Source of the DNA: Dallia pectoralis
Lineage: Eukaryota; Chordata; Actinopteri; Esociformes; Umbridae
Direction: 5' to 3'
NCBI GenBank assembly: GCA_029465975.1
Contig: CM055760.1
Span: forward strand, 6,047,313-6,111,312
Length of the DNA: 64,000 nucleotides
Shown: piece after piece, positions 1 to 13,600 of the stretch
How the letters are laid out: every line of letters starts with the position of its first letter
Position numbering within the stretch: position 1 is the stretch's first letter
Made by a program: the position numbers and the translations under genes
Notes under the pieces: model-generated
Seen by the model: only the letters and a program-made list of their open reading frames with translations
Databases searched by the model: none
What the model was told of the DNA's origin: nothing

Positions 1-529
1 TGTTATTATATGAAGTACCTTTTAATATACACCACAGAGGATTCAATAAATCAACCGGTGAATATAGGCTTGTCAAAAAGCAAGAGCGCAGCCTTTTGAC
101 ACATGGGTGGCTTGGCCTATTTTGCGTTTTTGGAAGATCCCAAAAACGGCGAATCACTAATGGGTTGTCCATTCAGTGTCTTTCTCCATTATAAAATGAT
201 AAATACATTTATATATGCATACAGTTTCTTCCAGTTGTCCTTCCATTCGATGAGGAGAAATTACATTTTCATGAAATATTTTGTTAAATTTGTGCATTAT
301 TTTCAATACTGAATGGAAAATATTCCTAAGAAAAATCTTCTCAGTTATGCCAGGCCCTTTTTGCACAGTAGGTGGATCTTTCTCACCTGCCCAGCTACCA
401 GTTTACATTATAGCATTATATATTTGCTCAGACATGCTCAAAGGCTCATTCACCTAAAATCACTGTCATATATTCTGTGTGCACAAATGACCTACCTGCT
501 AGATACACTATTATATTTTTACATTCTGT

Positions 530-796
530 ATATAGACACTCCTTTGTATTTTTATATAGTTGTTATTGCCATATCAATGCTGACCTACATATACCTCATC
601 CTGTACTAACTGTATATTGACTCTCCACTTCAGTATTGCCGTATGTCCCAATGCTATTTGCACTACTGTGTTCTGTATATTTAGTCTGTAAATATATGTT
701 GTCCTGCATTTTTTCCCGCCTTATCTTGGCCCGTCGTCATTGCAAATGAGAATTTTTTCTCAAACGGCCTACCTGGTTAAATAAATGTTAAATTAC
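530..796 (+). mobile_element. LINE 3' tail (L2/Rex-like), teleost interspersed repeat
   Basis: The stretch reads like the untranslated 3' end of a fish LINE: short T-rich repeats of the form 'tgtatatagacac', then a conserved tail around 735-790 containing CAAATGAGAA, CTCAAACGGCC and TACCTGGTTAAATAAA. The same tail occurs in reverse at 17538-17600 at the end of a SINE. Family assignment is from memory of salmonid and pike repeats; no open reading frame for a reverse transcriptase is present, so this is a 5'-truncated copy. Confidence 0.6.
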
Positions 797-839
797 AAAA
801 ATAACTAAATTATGTATGTTGTCTGCATACCCCCTATAC

Positions 840-1170
840 ATTAATATTTTGTAGAGCTAAACTTTTCTGCAATAACGGCTTTCAGTAATTTTGTAAAGAC
901 TGGTGTTCTTCTTGGCAGATTAGCCCCAAGTCGTTCCAGTTGGTTGGACAACACTAGTGGCACAGATGCCCAGTTCCTGCTGATGAGAAGCATCCCCACA
1001 GCATGATGTTGCCACCATCACACCTCACTGTGTGTTAAGGCATTGGAAATGTTACAATTGTTTCTCCACTACATGCGAGTGTTAAGCATAGTTCTTGATA
1101 TGGTTGACTGGTGCACCAATACTCTACTCAAAGCCACTGAAATCTGAAGGTGCTTTAAAGAGGCACTCTG
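840..1170. mobile_element. Diverged interspersed repeat (DNA-transposon-like)
   Basis: The segment near 985-1025 contains GCATCCCCACAGCATGATG followed by TTGCCACCATCACACC, a signature I recall from an abundant fish DNA-transposon-derived repeat. The flanks are too decayed to place ends or terminal repeats, and no transposase frame remains. Limits are approximate. Confidence 0.4.
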
Positions 1171-2595
1171 ACCATACTGCCGCCTGCAGCCCGATACTCA
1201 GCAGGCATTAATGCACTGTGACACATGTTGTGACACTCCTCCCGTAACCATCATTTACATTTGTTCCCGTAACCATCTGTTTGAACCAGACTAGGTAGCC
1301 GTTGTTGCCCCACGCCATCTTATCTATCCAGACCTTGACATGTGCCCTTGTTAGAAGATGATGAACATTATTCGCTTTACCTGTCTAAAAGAAACGTGTT
1401 TAGCTCATATGATTATAATGCCTTACAAAATAGTCGTTATTAGCTAAACATACCATTTGTGCAAATCAAAATGTTGAAAATGTAACTTCAACAAACGCCC
1501 ATTTTGCTAATTGTGACATGCGAAAGGTTTGCTAGATTAGCTTGCCCTGTTCCTCTCCCCTGTTAGAGCTAAGCTATAACATGACTCACCTGGCTGGAGT
1601 TGGCCTGACTAAATTGAGCTCCTGCACTGCCCTTACTGCTATGGCACATTGGCTGCTGACCAATCATATAGTCTGAAACCCCTTAAACCCCACACCCTAA
1701 CAACTTCTTCACATTTATCTTTGTGGTAACTGGATGCAGTTACATTGTCATCTTAAATGCCAGTCCAATTTTCAAAGCAATTCGCAAATCAACACGAGTA
1801 CAGTTTCTAGTCCAAGAGAGAACTAGCTAGAGCGCTGGTTGAAAGAGGTATAGATTACAGCCATTGTATAGAGGCAGATGGTAATTCAACGCTCAAAGTA
1901 AATCATATTCCTCTCGAGGGGCAATGAAAAATGTAGCTAGCTAACAAGCCACAACCCCTGGCTTTTCTGTTTTGCAGTAATATTACTGAGCATTAACATC
2001 TATACATTATAAGCAAGCTAATATCAAACAACTTGTTTTTAGTCACAAATCGCAAGACTCTCTGGTCATCACTCTCCCTAGATTGGGCAAGTACACTCAT
2101 AAGTACGTTCAGCTATATTTGCATGTGTCCAAAAACATAATTCAAGTGCTCCATGTTTAAAGCCAGTGCTGTAGACGTTTCGGTTAGATTGAAGGCACGG
2201 AGATGTGTATAACGTACTCTCTGGCATTATGTGTACACGTTTGCTCCACCTATCAGCCGGCTTTATAGGGGTGTAGCAAACCCTTAAGGTGGGTGTCTTA
2301 ATGCATTGAGAAGCAGAGGGTGGATGAATCGGACACCAAATAGGCGGTACACGGTGTGTGTGCGTGTGCGTGTGCGTCTGCCTAATGATGTATGTGTGTG
2401 TTTCCTAATGTATCTCCATGCGTGATGAGACTCCTCCAGGCATGTGTGTTTGCCCCTGATCCCGCCCCCTGATGAGACATTAGACTGTCCCGGTGCTTTG
2501 GAATTATGGATGCATACATTTATGTAGACGTGCACACATATCTCCAGAGAGCGTGTTCTGTGAATCCATTTATTTATCTATTATTTGTGCGTGAA
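1171..2595. other. Intergenic DNA, no gene seen
   Basis: AT-rich non-coding sequence with many stops in all frames. A GT-rich purine/pyrimidine alternation lies at about 2354-2402. Nothing here resembles a known protein. Confidence 0.5.
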
Positions 2596-2615
2596 GTAAT
2601 CAATTAATTGATTAC
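2596..2615. promoter_or_regulatory. Perfect 20-bp palindrome of homeodomain-type sites
   Basis: Bases 2596-2615 read GTAATCAATTAATTGATTAC, identical to their reverse complement. The palindrome nests several TAAT/ATTA cores, the core recognised by homeodomain proteins, including a central CAATTAATTG. It lies 8 kb upstream of the lhx5 start codon. A regulatory role is inference only. Confidence 0.35.
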
Positions 2616-4111
2616 AGATTTTTGGCGGTAGTCAATGTGGCTTTCAGTTAATTCGGATTTCATGTCATCAACAGTCAATATTTGCATTACTTTATCAACT
2701 GCTGTAGGCTACCTAATGCCTTGACTTCTCTCATGAACCACGGCCACACAGGTTTTGCCTTCAGATTCCATCCTTATTTTCTTGAAACAGACATATTTTT
2801 AGAATGACAATGGCATAAAAGGCTTGATTCAATCGGTGCCGCGGAACCTCCTCAATTCTGTTCGATTGAAATTGAATGGCCGCACGTTTCCTTGTTGTCT
2901 GAGAGTCCACTCGCGGTAAACATGGCATATACTCGCTCAATCAAAAACGACCTTTACATTTCCATCGCATCTGTACTGCTTCTGCAACGCATGTTACTCA
3001 ACACGCTGTTCATGAATACAACTCAATAGTCGGACGGTGATAATGTCTTCGTCAGATCATATATCCAACACTATCGTGTTGATATATCCGCACTGCAGAA
3101 TCAATAATTAGCGAGAAGACGGCAAATTTGTGTTCCATGTGCACTTTTTTAGTAGGATAACGTCAGTATGAAAAACATGCAAACAATCCATTTGGACTGG
3201 AAATATGTGACCTGTCTGATCGAACATCTCACCCTCTAAAACTTGAGATATAAACCTGAGATATATTTTGTGTTATGAAATAAAACGAAAAGCAAGCAAT
3301 TTTCTAAATAAACGCCACCCCTACTGGCTTCCTGATGTATTACAACTGATTTAGCTTCCAGTTTTCCTCAATCCTCGTCATGCTTTTTTTAACGAGCTAG
3401 AGCTCTGTATTTCTATTAGTTCAGTGTACTCATCCCTAACAACGGTGCCAATGGCAATGGAGATGATGGCACAGGCCTTTCTGTTCTTCTCCTGTAAGCT
3501 GAAACCACTCACAAAAAGCTGTCACTATTACAAGGCCAAAAATGAACGGTGAAAACAAGCTAACAGGTTTCCCTGACTTTGATACTAGCTTCGGAATAAC
3601 TTGCCACATTTTCCCTTTTGTCTATACTTCGGGATTTCAGCAGGTAAGAGGAATGCTCTTTTATGTCATTGACAATGCGCTATAGTATGAAATGAGAAAA
3701 TATATACACGCATGAATTAATAGAGACAATACATGGACGATCCAGTGTGAAACAGAGGGAGATGTAGCGATGCATAACACTGAATTATTCTGTACCTATA
3801 GTGTCAACATGGTAGGATGTCTCCGTCTACCGAAGGAGTTTGGTGTTGGAAGATGGCAAGTCCGTGGGCCAATGTACGAAATGCCAATGTATGAAATAGT
3901 GTTAATATGAACTGAATTTGCATTGTTGGCTATTTCTCTGGCAGCGCCAAGTATATGTTTATATTTCTAATAGGTTTTCAAAGTTTCTCTTTCTCCTCCT
4001 CATCCCTCCAGAGCTTTGGCGGCGGGTGTGCGAGAGAAATGGAGCAGGGGGAGCGAAAGGGAAGGCGAAGAGAGCAAGGGGGAAGAAAATGGAAAACGAG
4101 GGAAGTGAAGG

Positions 4112-4152
4112 TAGAGAGAGAGAGAGAGGGAGAGAGAGAGGGAGAGAGGCGG
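4112..4152. repeat. GA-rich microsatellite
   Basis: Imperfect (GA)n with GGGAGA interruptions inside a purine-rich stretch of the + strand running from about 4030 to 4150. It creates spurious Arg/Glu-rich reading frames on both strands that should not be taken as genes. Confidence 0.8.
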
Positions 4153-5165
4153 CCCCTCAGGCGTGTCCGGGTGGTGATGGCTCCCCTGACAGCCTCCACA
4201 GTAATGGCCTCCCTCTCTCTCTGAGTGCTGTGAAATTGCCGGCCCGGTCCGTGCAGCTGAGGACTCGCAAGAGACAAACAGCCTTTTAATTCAGAGCGCG
4301 GAAGGGTGGAGGGAGAGGTGGAGAGGTGACGGAGGGGGAGGCCCTAGGGGAAGGCTACCAATCACACATCCATCACGCTAACCTCTCCCCTGGGAGCCTC
4401 CCTGACGGAGAGGGGACCTGGGGGGTGTGTGGGGGGGGTTGTATACCTGGCAGAGAGGGACCCAGCCCAGGGTGGGGGTCGGAGGGCTGGATAGGCGGTG
4501 TATGCATGAAGCGTGTTTGATGGTGCTGGCGGGGGGAGGATTGGTCGGTGTAGGGGAAGGGCTTCTCCCCCTCAGGTGTCTCGCTGTCCCGTCCGAGGTG
4601 GAGCGCAGGAAGTAGAGAGAGACACGAGGAGGGAAGTTAGAGAGTGAAGGTGCTCTCCTCTGCCACCTCCCCCACAGAGGGATGTCTGAATCAGGCCTCC
4701 ACCTCCTTGGGATTTTCGCTCCCTGCACCTCCATATCACCATCTGCCGCGTTCTATCCTCCATCTCTCCCGCCTAAAACTTTCATTTTGATACGCACAGA
4801 TTATTATATCCGTACCTGTCTGAATGGACAGCTTATTCTGCATTTATTTTACATCCCGGTGAGCAAAGTGTTTACCCTTTGATGTTATGATTGGTGAATT
4901 ACATTCAGCCTACAGCAGTTTCAAAACCGTTCACACAGGCATTCTGCCTCTCCATCTCAGTTGAAGGTTTTCCTCTCATCTGATATATCCAATTAGATCA
5001 GAGTCACGAAGGAAGGAATACAGTATGTGGAAACATTACAGTCAAATGTCTGCCCTTTCAAGAGCCTCGATCACAAAAAACCGAAGTGCATTGTCAATGT
5101 CAAGATCAAAGGACCGAAAAAACACACCTGTGTGGTCATTGCATACAATACTTCAAAGGACCTGG

Positions 5166-5338
5166 GCTGGAGCTCTTGGATGTGTGGCCTGGTCAGATTG
5201 GGTGTGCGGTCTGGTCAGATTGGATGTGCGGTCTGGTCAGACTGGGTGTGCGGTCTAGTCAGACTGGGTGTGCGGTCTGGTCAGACTGGGCCTGCGGTCT
5301 GGTCAGACTGGGCCTGCGGTCTGGTCAGATGGGTGTTT
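5166..5338 (+). repeat. 22-bp minisatellite, about 7.5 copies
   Basis: The unit is GGTGTGCGGTCTGGTCAGACTG with changes such as CAGATTG, GGATGTGC and GGCCTGC among copies. The unit length is not a multiple of three, so all three + frames run open through it and produce similar meaningless repeat peptides. Confidence 0.9.
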
Positions 5339-8300
5339 GGGTCCTTCACCACTCTCTGTTGAGCTGGTGGAGTAGCGAAGGATGTCGGCTGGAGAGGTCA
5401 GCGCGAGCAGAGTGGGTCTGAAAGAGACGCCATTTTCTCTCCAGCTCCCTTGCACAACAACAGGGAGGCGAGCAGCCGCACGCACAAGACAAAGCGAAGC
5501 CCGTGTGATGTGTGGAGACCAAGGCCACTGTGTACAATGGGGAACCCTGGCTAGGGCCCTAGATAGCGGGAACGTCCTTGGAGAGTGAGAGTGAGTGAGT
5601 GAGTGCTATAGAGTTAACTCTATTAACTCTGTCAACCTTCTGACTCTCTCAGTCCGACTGCTACCGTTGCTGAGGCAAAATTACTTAAGTAACTTACAAG
5701 AGCATAAGGTAAAGCTCTAATGTTCGGGATGGGTTTGGTTATGTTAATTAACTCAATATGGGTTGTTACGGCCGGGTGTTTGGGAAAGAAAATACAAAAG
5801 AACTGGGCTACCACTATACCATACCAGCACTGGGAAGCGCTGTACAAGTCAACCGGGGAGCCGGAGTCTCTCACCAGGCACTCACCCGCGGGATCACAGA
5901 GATAGATGAGATAATGTACAGTATATTTCCCATTATGTAAGCTGCCAGCATTAGCACTAAGTAGTCCATTTCCTTCTTCACAAGGACAATTAATTGGCTC
6001 ATCCCTCCCAATGACCCGGTCGGACATGTCTCCTATTGGGACTTCAAGGAAGATCGTCCAATTAAGTTGGAAGTCCCGTCCAATTGACGACACGGACGGG
6101 AGGAAGCCTTCAATAGAGATGCCTATAATAAAACAGAGCGGTTCTCGCCAACGCCATGCACGGTCAGAATAATGTACGAAAATCGTTATGAAAATGTACA
6201 GTATTTACAATCAATTATCTTTCATGATACTGCAGGGATGCTGGATGAACCAAACTCTGAGTGGCAGTAATCAGTGATTTTATTGTAATGGCGATAGTTG
6301 CCCATTAATCATTTGAGGGCTGGCTAGTATTTGTTACAATTATTCTGGAAACATGAACTCATAAAAGGGGTCAAACATGCTATATTGTAAACATCAGCTA
6401 CTGAGGAAACTTGCAAGCTCTCGCGTTCATATGGAGTTGTTTGGCCTGAATGGCTCTATGACCAATGTATAAAACTGTTTTGAAGATGATATGACCAAGA
6501 AACTATTAATAAAATAAGTGGAATATATATTGACCACCAGTGTCTCCCCAATATTGGGTGCATGAGTGTACAAGCCATCAGTTATCATACACTCTTAGAT
6601 AATCATAATATCAGAGCACGCCCGTTATGTTTTATTCATGTGTAAGTCATTATAGGACACCTATCACTTGTTGATATATCCTGCAAATTGTCATAAAAGA
6701 AAATCGTGGGTGTCACTGCGAATGATTGATGGTGAAAACACAGAGCTAATTAATAGCCATACGTGCCTATGCAGGCCGATCCAGAATCAGTGCTCACTAT
6801 TTTTAGCACTCTCGTCTTGGTTATTTTGCGTAGGCTTTGAGTCTCAACTTCATTTATAAAACAACCAGTTTCAAATAATTCTTCTCTGGTGAGCCAAAAC
6901 ATTATGACCATTACGCCTATGTTACCAAAACAGCTCCGACCCGCCCGAGGCATGAACTCAACAAGACCCCTGGAGGTGTTCTATGGTATCTCTGTGGCCC
7001 TTGTTAATCGAGCGCATCCCACAGATGCCCAATAAAGGGAACTCATCCAAGCGACCTTCTTGCGGTTTCAGAGATGCTCCGACCAGCCGTCTGGCCATAA
7101 CAATTTGGCCCATTTCAAAGTCGCTCAGGTTTTACTCCTGCTCTTATTTGCATCCAACGTGTCGCTTACCATCTAATTTACCCTGACATTGACATGTGGT
7201 TTATAGTTAGGTGATGATCAACTTTATTCGCTTAATCCAGTGAATGTTCATAATGTTTTGGCTCATCAGTGTATACTGTCTGTGTTTCATCGGAGCTTAA
7301 TAAGATTAGTCGGAGTGTGCAATCCTTTTTTTAATTGGCCCTGCAGCAGGTCTTCTTGTTCTAGCACCTTGGACACTTCCTTCGTCTCTGGGAGTAAACC
7401 CTGCAGTTATACGTTCTAGGTGGTCTGTTTGTTTTGCATGGGTGAGATATCGAGGGAGACAGAACAGTATAGTGGGACTGAGAGAGCTCTCATGCAAAAA
7501 CAAATGTATCCATACAATGAATGTGACGCAAACAACAGGCCAGAAGCCGTGGTAAGAGCTTTCTTTACCCAGCGTGTTATTTTTCCCACGTAGGCCGGGC
7601 CGGGTGATAATGCTTTGTCCTACCATAAATGAATTCTCAAAAGCCTGGTTTTTATCGTTCGGCCTATTTGGATAGATTCATACGGATATACAACTCACTC
7701 AATACACCTTTTCGTGTGCTACTTGGTTGAACCATCAAAGATTAGACAAGAAAAATATAGTAGGAGGAATGCATAATACAAACTCAGTCACCTCTTATCA
7801 ACAGTTGGCAGGTAGATTGTGAGCAATTTAGTTTGAGAAGATTAAACTAGCTGAATCAAATGCATGTGTCGTTCGAGTCCCGTCTGATTGGCTTGTTTCT
7901 GCGATTGGACTGCACGGTTATAGGCCCGCATAAAATGTTTCGTTCTTAAAGAGAGTCAAGAAAACCAGACTCGTTGAGAAAACGAATTAGCATGCCCCGA
8001 AAACGTTGGGATTAAACCCCTGAGCGAGGCCTAGTTTCACCGCACTGTCGCCTGCCAAGAGCTGCGGGGGTCCCCTCGGTGGCCGGGGTTCTCCCTTTCT
8101 CTCCCAACCAGCTGAATGGTTTCCCCCCGGCTACAGAAATTACTGCTTTATCATGTAGTAGGGACACCACTTAATACTAACCCGCATTACTTTCCATCTA
8201 CAGGATATGGTGCATGGACATTATCCGAGTTCTAGTGGACGCATGCATGCAGGAGCTCTCCTAATTTCCTGGTTATCAACAATAACCAGTAAAACTATCA

Positions 8301-9235
8301 TGTTGTTTTTCTCCTTAATTTGAAGTTAGGCCGCGTTTCAAATCTGCATTACAGTCTGAGATAAAGAGTCCCGAAAGGGTTGGAACGGTTTCTGCATGGA
8401 ACCAAAAAGTGTTCACTTAAAAAAATGCGTTCAAGCTGAAACTGTATAGGCCTATACAACCACACAGAACCCGAAACGGTAAAGTGTTCCTCATACCGGC
8501 CAAGTGACAGACAAATAACAATTTGGGATTTATTTTGTGATTTTGATTGAAATAAATGTGCTTATACTGAAGTTTATTATATTTGTGATGAAAGGGTATT
8601 TGTAATGGTGGTGATGAATAATGAATAGGCCTGTATATACTTTAGAAAAATAATTCATGAAAATAATCTAAATATGAAAACGGCAATATCTTAATTAGGC
8701 CTATATCAGAACAATATTCCTCGAAACTCAATTATCAGGACATTTCGCACTTTGGTGTAAATCTGTTGCCTCAGATGAGTTCAAATATTGTTTAACCTAC
8801 AGCAATAATATGCTTTTAATTGTTTTTGAATGTGTAAAGTTGCCACTCCACATTGTTGTCGCCAGTGTCCCTTTCCTCTGTTCTGGTTTAAAACGTTGTC
8901 TTTAACAAGAAGCTGTAATGGGTCAAAATTGACACCTATGCCGATTTAAACAAGTCATTATACACACCACAACTGCTACAATACTTTTAAACTGGACTGG
9001 CCTTTCCACTAACAACAATTAGCGTCTACATGATGTTTGCTCTTCCAGGACTAACTAAATGATTATCTGGGTAAATATTGAAATTCTCTTCGATTGGTTG
9101 CTACTATGTTAAAGCGGCGGGCGACCCGGCTCTCCCCATTGATGAGGCCCGGCTATCTTAATCCTGAGCATTTCCCTGTAAATAGCTTCCTGCATGAGAA
9201 AGGCCTGCATGGGTCGCCCTCCCCTCAGCTCCACA

Positions 9236-9237
<2 letters not shown>

Positions 9238-9275
<38 letters not shown>

Positions 9276-9303
9276 CACACACACACGCAGAGAGAGAGAG
9301 ACA
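9238..9303. repeat. (AC)n microsatellite followed by (GA)n
   Basis: An AC dinucleotide run with two GC interruptions passes into AGAGAG and ACAGACAG. It is a compound simple repeat about 1.4 kb upstream of the lhx5 start codon. Confidence 0.95.
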
Positions 9304-10043
9304 GACAGATAATAATGCAGGGAGGGTTTTTGTAGCATTAGCTCTTGTTCAGCTACTCCCATCTTCCCATCGCATTCCATTCAGGGTCATTTAAGGCGGG
9401 TATCATGTCATGTAAAGACGCCCCTCTCACTTTGTAGGAAGCTAACGGACATCAACTCCAATAGGTCGCCTTGTCATATATAGACCGAAGACGGAGAACT
9501 GAAAAGGAAAGAAGACGAAAGATGATCCTCAGGTGTTTCTGTTCTGTGCCTCGTATAGCTTCAAACTTCAATTGATGAGGATTCAGTTCAGTTGAACAAA
9601 CCAAAGATTTCATTTCATACCTAATCAATACCAGCCTATGTCTTAGTTTGAAGACTTTTATCCAAGAAAGATGTTGTATATTCGATTGCCTTTAAAACAA
9701 AATAAACGTTGGAACAATATAAAGGTCCGGACTGTACGACATCTTAGCCTACAATTCTACTCCCAATTGCCCCGGTACTTTAGACGCTCGATGGGGACCT
9801 TTCCTAAAATCCTGACGCTCAAAATAGCGGAGTGGAGCTACGACAGACGCGTAGAAAACGGCAGATTCTAGACGTTGTGCCGGTATAAGGTCCCTTCTGA
9901 CGAGGCATTACCGAAATATAACGAGAGAATGCGGTTCAGAAATGTTTTATGCCAGTGTTCACCTCTCAGCAAAACGAAAGTTTATTAGCCCATATTTCTG
10001 TATACGCTTGCTTCGTGGTTTGGGTCGACCCGACGGTAGGCTG

Positions 10044-10090
10044 TCGACCAATATTTAAAGGGGTAACCATGACAACCGGGTCCTGATTGG
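10044..10090 (+). promoter_or_regulatory. Candidate lhx5 core promoter elements
   Basis: A CCAAT box (10048-10052) abuts a TATA-like ATATTTAAAG (10051-10060), and an inverted CCAAT (GATTGG) follows near 10084. These lie about 590 bp before the lhx5 start codon, a reasonable 5' UTR length. The surrounding 10020-10640 is richer in CpG than the flanks. The transcription start is not known from the sequence. Confidence 0.25.
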
Positions 10091-10641
10091 CCACCCAGGC
10101 TCGGGAATTAACGGGAGCGTCACCCAATCTGAATACAGATGCGTCTGGCGCGGCGGCCACTGCCGGGGCACAGTGATGCGAAAAGTGTCGACGGGAGGTG
10201 AAGCCTATAGGCGAAGAAGTGGAACATAAAAACAAAAGATGACAGACGGATAACGGAGAGGGACTTTTACAGTTACAGTTATAACGAAATAATAACTACG
10301 ACCCGTGTTCTCTACGATAACTGGCGATGCATGTTTTCATTTTACGCGCTGACCGTAAAAATAGAGGAGTGGGTGCTTTCTGAATTCACCTTTCTATTCC
10401 GGATTGTGACAAGTCCCAGGACAGGAGTACAGTGAAGGACCTTGGAGTGTTTGCCTATAGCCTGCCTTTAAAACGGTAGGGGAGAGGGACTCACCGTCCA
10501 CCCACCTGACGGATCATTCACGTCTGTTTTGTCCCCAACCCCGGTGCCAAGACGTTGCTGCGCGGAGAGCCGCGTGGCCCCAGACCCATCACCGGAGCCC
10601 GCGTGGGAAGGTCGGCCCTCGGTGTCCTCCAGACCGGTGGA

Positions 10642-13600
10642 ATGATGGTCCACTGCGCGGGGTGCGACAGGCCCATCCTGGACCGGTTCTTGCTGAATGT
10701 GTTGGACCGAGCCTGGCATGCAAAGTGCGTCCAGTGTTGCGAGTGTAACTGTAACCTGACAGAGAAGTGCTTCTCTCGGGAAGGGAAGCTCTATTGTAAA
10801 ATTGACTTTTTCAGGTAAGAACAGGAGATTCATGCATGCGTAAAAATGAAGAGCTTGACAAAAACTCATCAAGGATAATTATAGGCTGACCACACTGTTG
10901 CTGAAGATTGTCTCTCTGGATTTTGCTTGTTTTGTTTTTGTGGATTAGGTTTTTTATTCCTTCAATTCGTCTTAACGTCCCTTGCAGACTTACAATCATA
11001 GTTATTATTTTGTAGGTCTAAACACATTGTTTAAGGAAAATGGGTATGGTTAACTAAGGCCTAATTCACATGATATGAAATATGGGAGATAGCAATTCGA
11101 ATTGTTTAAAAATGCCTCTTAAAATAATGTTTTCCCAAATTCGCAAGATTGATAGGCTATTTTTAATGTATTTAGTTTTCCATTAAACAGAATGCAATTC
11201 GGATTTATTATTATATCATTGTAGAATGGAGTTCAGTCAGCAGATGTTAATATCGCAACTATTGAACTTTTGGTCCGCATCTGTTCTCTTATCTATTTTA
11301 AAAGGTTTTCTTATTTTGTAACATTCTAAAATATTGTTTTAAAAATGTCACAAAAAAGTACATTTATAATATGTATTATGATACCAATAATTTCAATATG
11401 AATAGTTATTATAATACGGCGGGTTGAATTTGATCTGGGTTTAGATATTAACTTCTCTCGATACATTATACAACCATATCCATTAGGCATGTACACCAGC
11501 CGCTCAGTTCTTCAAAGTGTTCCATGTAATGGAGTGATAAGTCCAGGCCCTTGTTTGTGTCCGCACACTCGTATAGCATCATACCAATTAGTGAGGTATG
11601 TGTCATCTTTACACCTCCCCTGACAAATTGTTTAATGACATGTAGGCCCAGTGTTTAAGCCTTTGTGGTGGCATTGTTGGCCTCAAACGGCCTTGACCAT
11701 CACATTAGCCGGCTCCCATCAAGTCGTGGATTTAAATGGCCGAACCATTAGTCAGGCGCAACAGTAATCACTCTAATGTGGGCCATTTGTTGTGTAAGTA
11801 GAGCGGTGGTTGCGCCGGGGGAGGCTGCATGGGCCCGGGCGGTGCATGTGAATGGGGAAAGTGGAGTGATACTATTGCAAATGGGTGGGAGAAGGAGAGA
11901 GTGAGAGAATCATTCTGTGTTGGTGTTAAAATAAAGGGGGCTTGCCTCCACCGCTTGTTACGTGCCCCCATATGCGACCGCTTCCTAAACCACAAAACCG
12001 ACCGAGCTACACTACCCCCCCACACACACACACACAACACAACACATCATCAACGCAGATTCTCTCTAATACTCGAATTATAATTGTCATATTTTCAATT
12101 CCTGTTTTTTTTTTACCGTCCCGAGGCGACGCCATGTTGATGAGAGAGATTACCAAATGTGCATGAGACGAGCGTGACAAGGGTTCCGGCTCGTGGTGGG
12201 GTGGATTAGGCCTGTATGTATTTGGAGAGGGAAACACAAATGCAATATTGTTGGAGTGAAGAAACACAAAATAATGCTCGCATTTACCATCAATAGAGAT
12301 ATAAAAAATTTCTTCCAGTGCAACCCATTGTCAACCGATTTAACTTGTCGATAGGCTATTAAAACGTTTAGAGGTTAGTATATTGTTCGTCTGTCTATCT
12401 AAATAATGTAAGTCTACCCAGCACGCTTTTACACGTGAAGATTGTGAATGTGGATTAACAAGAGATTTTCACGGTGAAATGTTCCTAGTCTGTGTAATCC
12501 TCCGTGGTCACAATGAGCTGATTGTCACTAATGCGTTCTGTGTGGGTTTATTATTAAAGCAACTCCATCAAAAATAGCATTTCTTCAATTATTATTTCCA
12601 AGGTTGAAAATTAGTCTATAGGGCAGGTGACTCATTGTCAGCGTCTTTGTATCGAGAGGTTGAAACAATTTAACGAAAATTATTACAAAATCGGACCCAC
12701 TTCCTTTAATTTTTATAAAGACGTAAATATATATATATATAACAACCAAACGCGCATTGTTTTTATTTTTTATTTATTGCCACGATTACAGTCTCCAATA
12801 AACAGTCACTGTGCCTGCTCTTATACTAGGCAAAAACGTATTTTGTTTAATATTAAAGCTATTGAAATATTATCAACAGACCTAGGATTTTCGTTTTTTA
12901 TGTATAAAATTAATTTCAGCGTGATTACACATTAATGATCATGTTGTGTCTGTTCTCGCATTATATTCAGGAGGTTTGGGACCAAGTGCGCGGGCTGTCT
13001 CCAAGGCATCTCTCCCAGTGATCTGGTACGGAAAGCACGCAGCAAGGTGTTCCACCTGAACTGCTTCACATGCATGGTGTGCAACAAGCAGCTGTCCACC
13101 GGCGAGGAGCTCTACGTCATCGACGAAAATAAGTTTGTGTGCAAAGAAGACTACCTGAGCTCAGGGGCAATTAAGGAAGTGAACTTGAATTCAGGTAATT
13201 CTACTTTAAGGTTTGAAATGGCATGAGGTTTACTAAATTGGCACGAAAAAAAATCTAAATATCTAACTGATGTCTGTAAATAGTCGATATTTTTCTTCTT
13301 AAATCTGGATCCTACATCTAAATTGCCTTGTTTTTTAGTTGCATAACCTAAAGACCTCGGCAATTCAGAACCTTGGACAGGGTGCGTGACTGAGCGTTAT
13401 TTTGGCTCTGTACTTCGTCTGCATGGCACTATTCTGAAGTAGTTTGTTGTGGATCTTAATTTTGGATGCTATTCGATATAATGCTGTGCATTTGTATGGA
13501 TTATATTAATATTCCGTTGTTGCTACCTATATGGTAGAAAAATACATATAGGCTATGTTTAGTAGATTATTTAGGGATCAGAAGTGGACAGTAGCCTATA

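Larger units (their letters stand above)
2616..9237. other. Far upstream flank of lhx5, no gene seen
   Basis: No coding exon was recognised. The stretch contains a purine-rich GA tract (about 4112-4152), G-runs near 4420-4440, a 22-bp minisatellite (5166-5338) and otherwise unique-looking AT-rich sequence. Vertebrate developmental regulators such as lhx5 are normally flanked by conserved enhancers, so some of this is probably regulatory, but that cannot be shown from one sequence. Confidence 0.5.

Noticed and set aside
5632..6093. 153-aa frame on the - strand
   Set aside because: Mixed composition but no recognised domain, no splice partners and no support; a chance frame of this size is plausible in 64 kb.
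10468..10872. 134-aa antisense frame over lhx5 exon 1
   Set aside because: Shadow of the GC-rich first exon; no homology.
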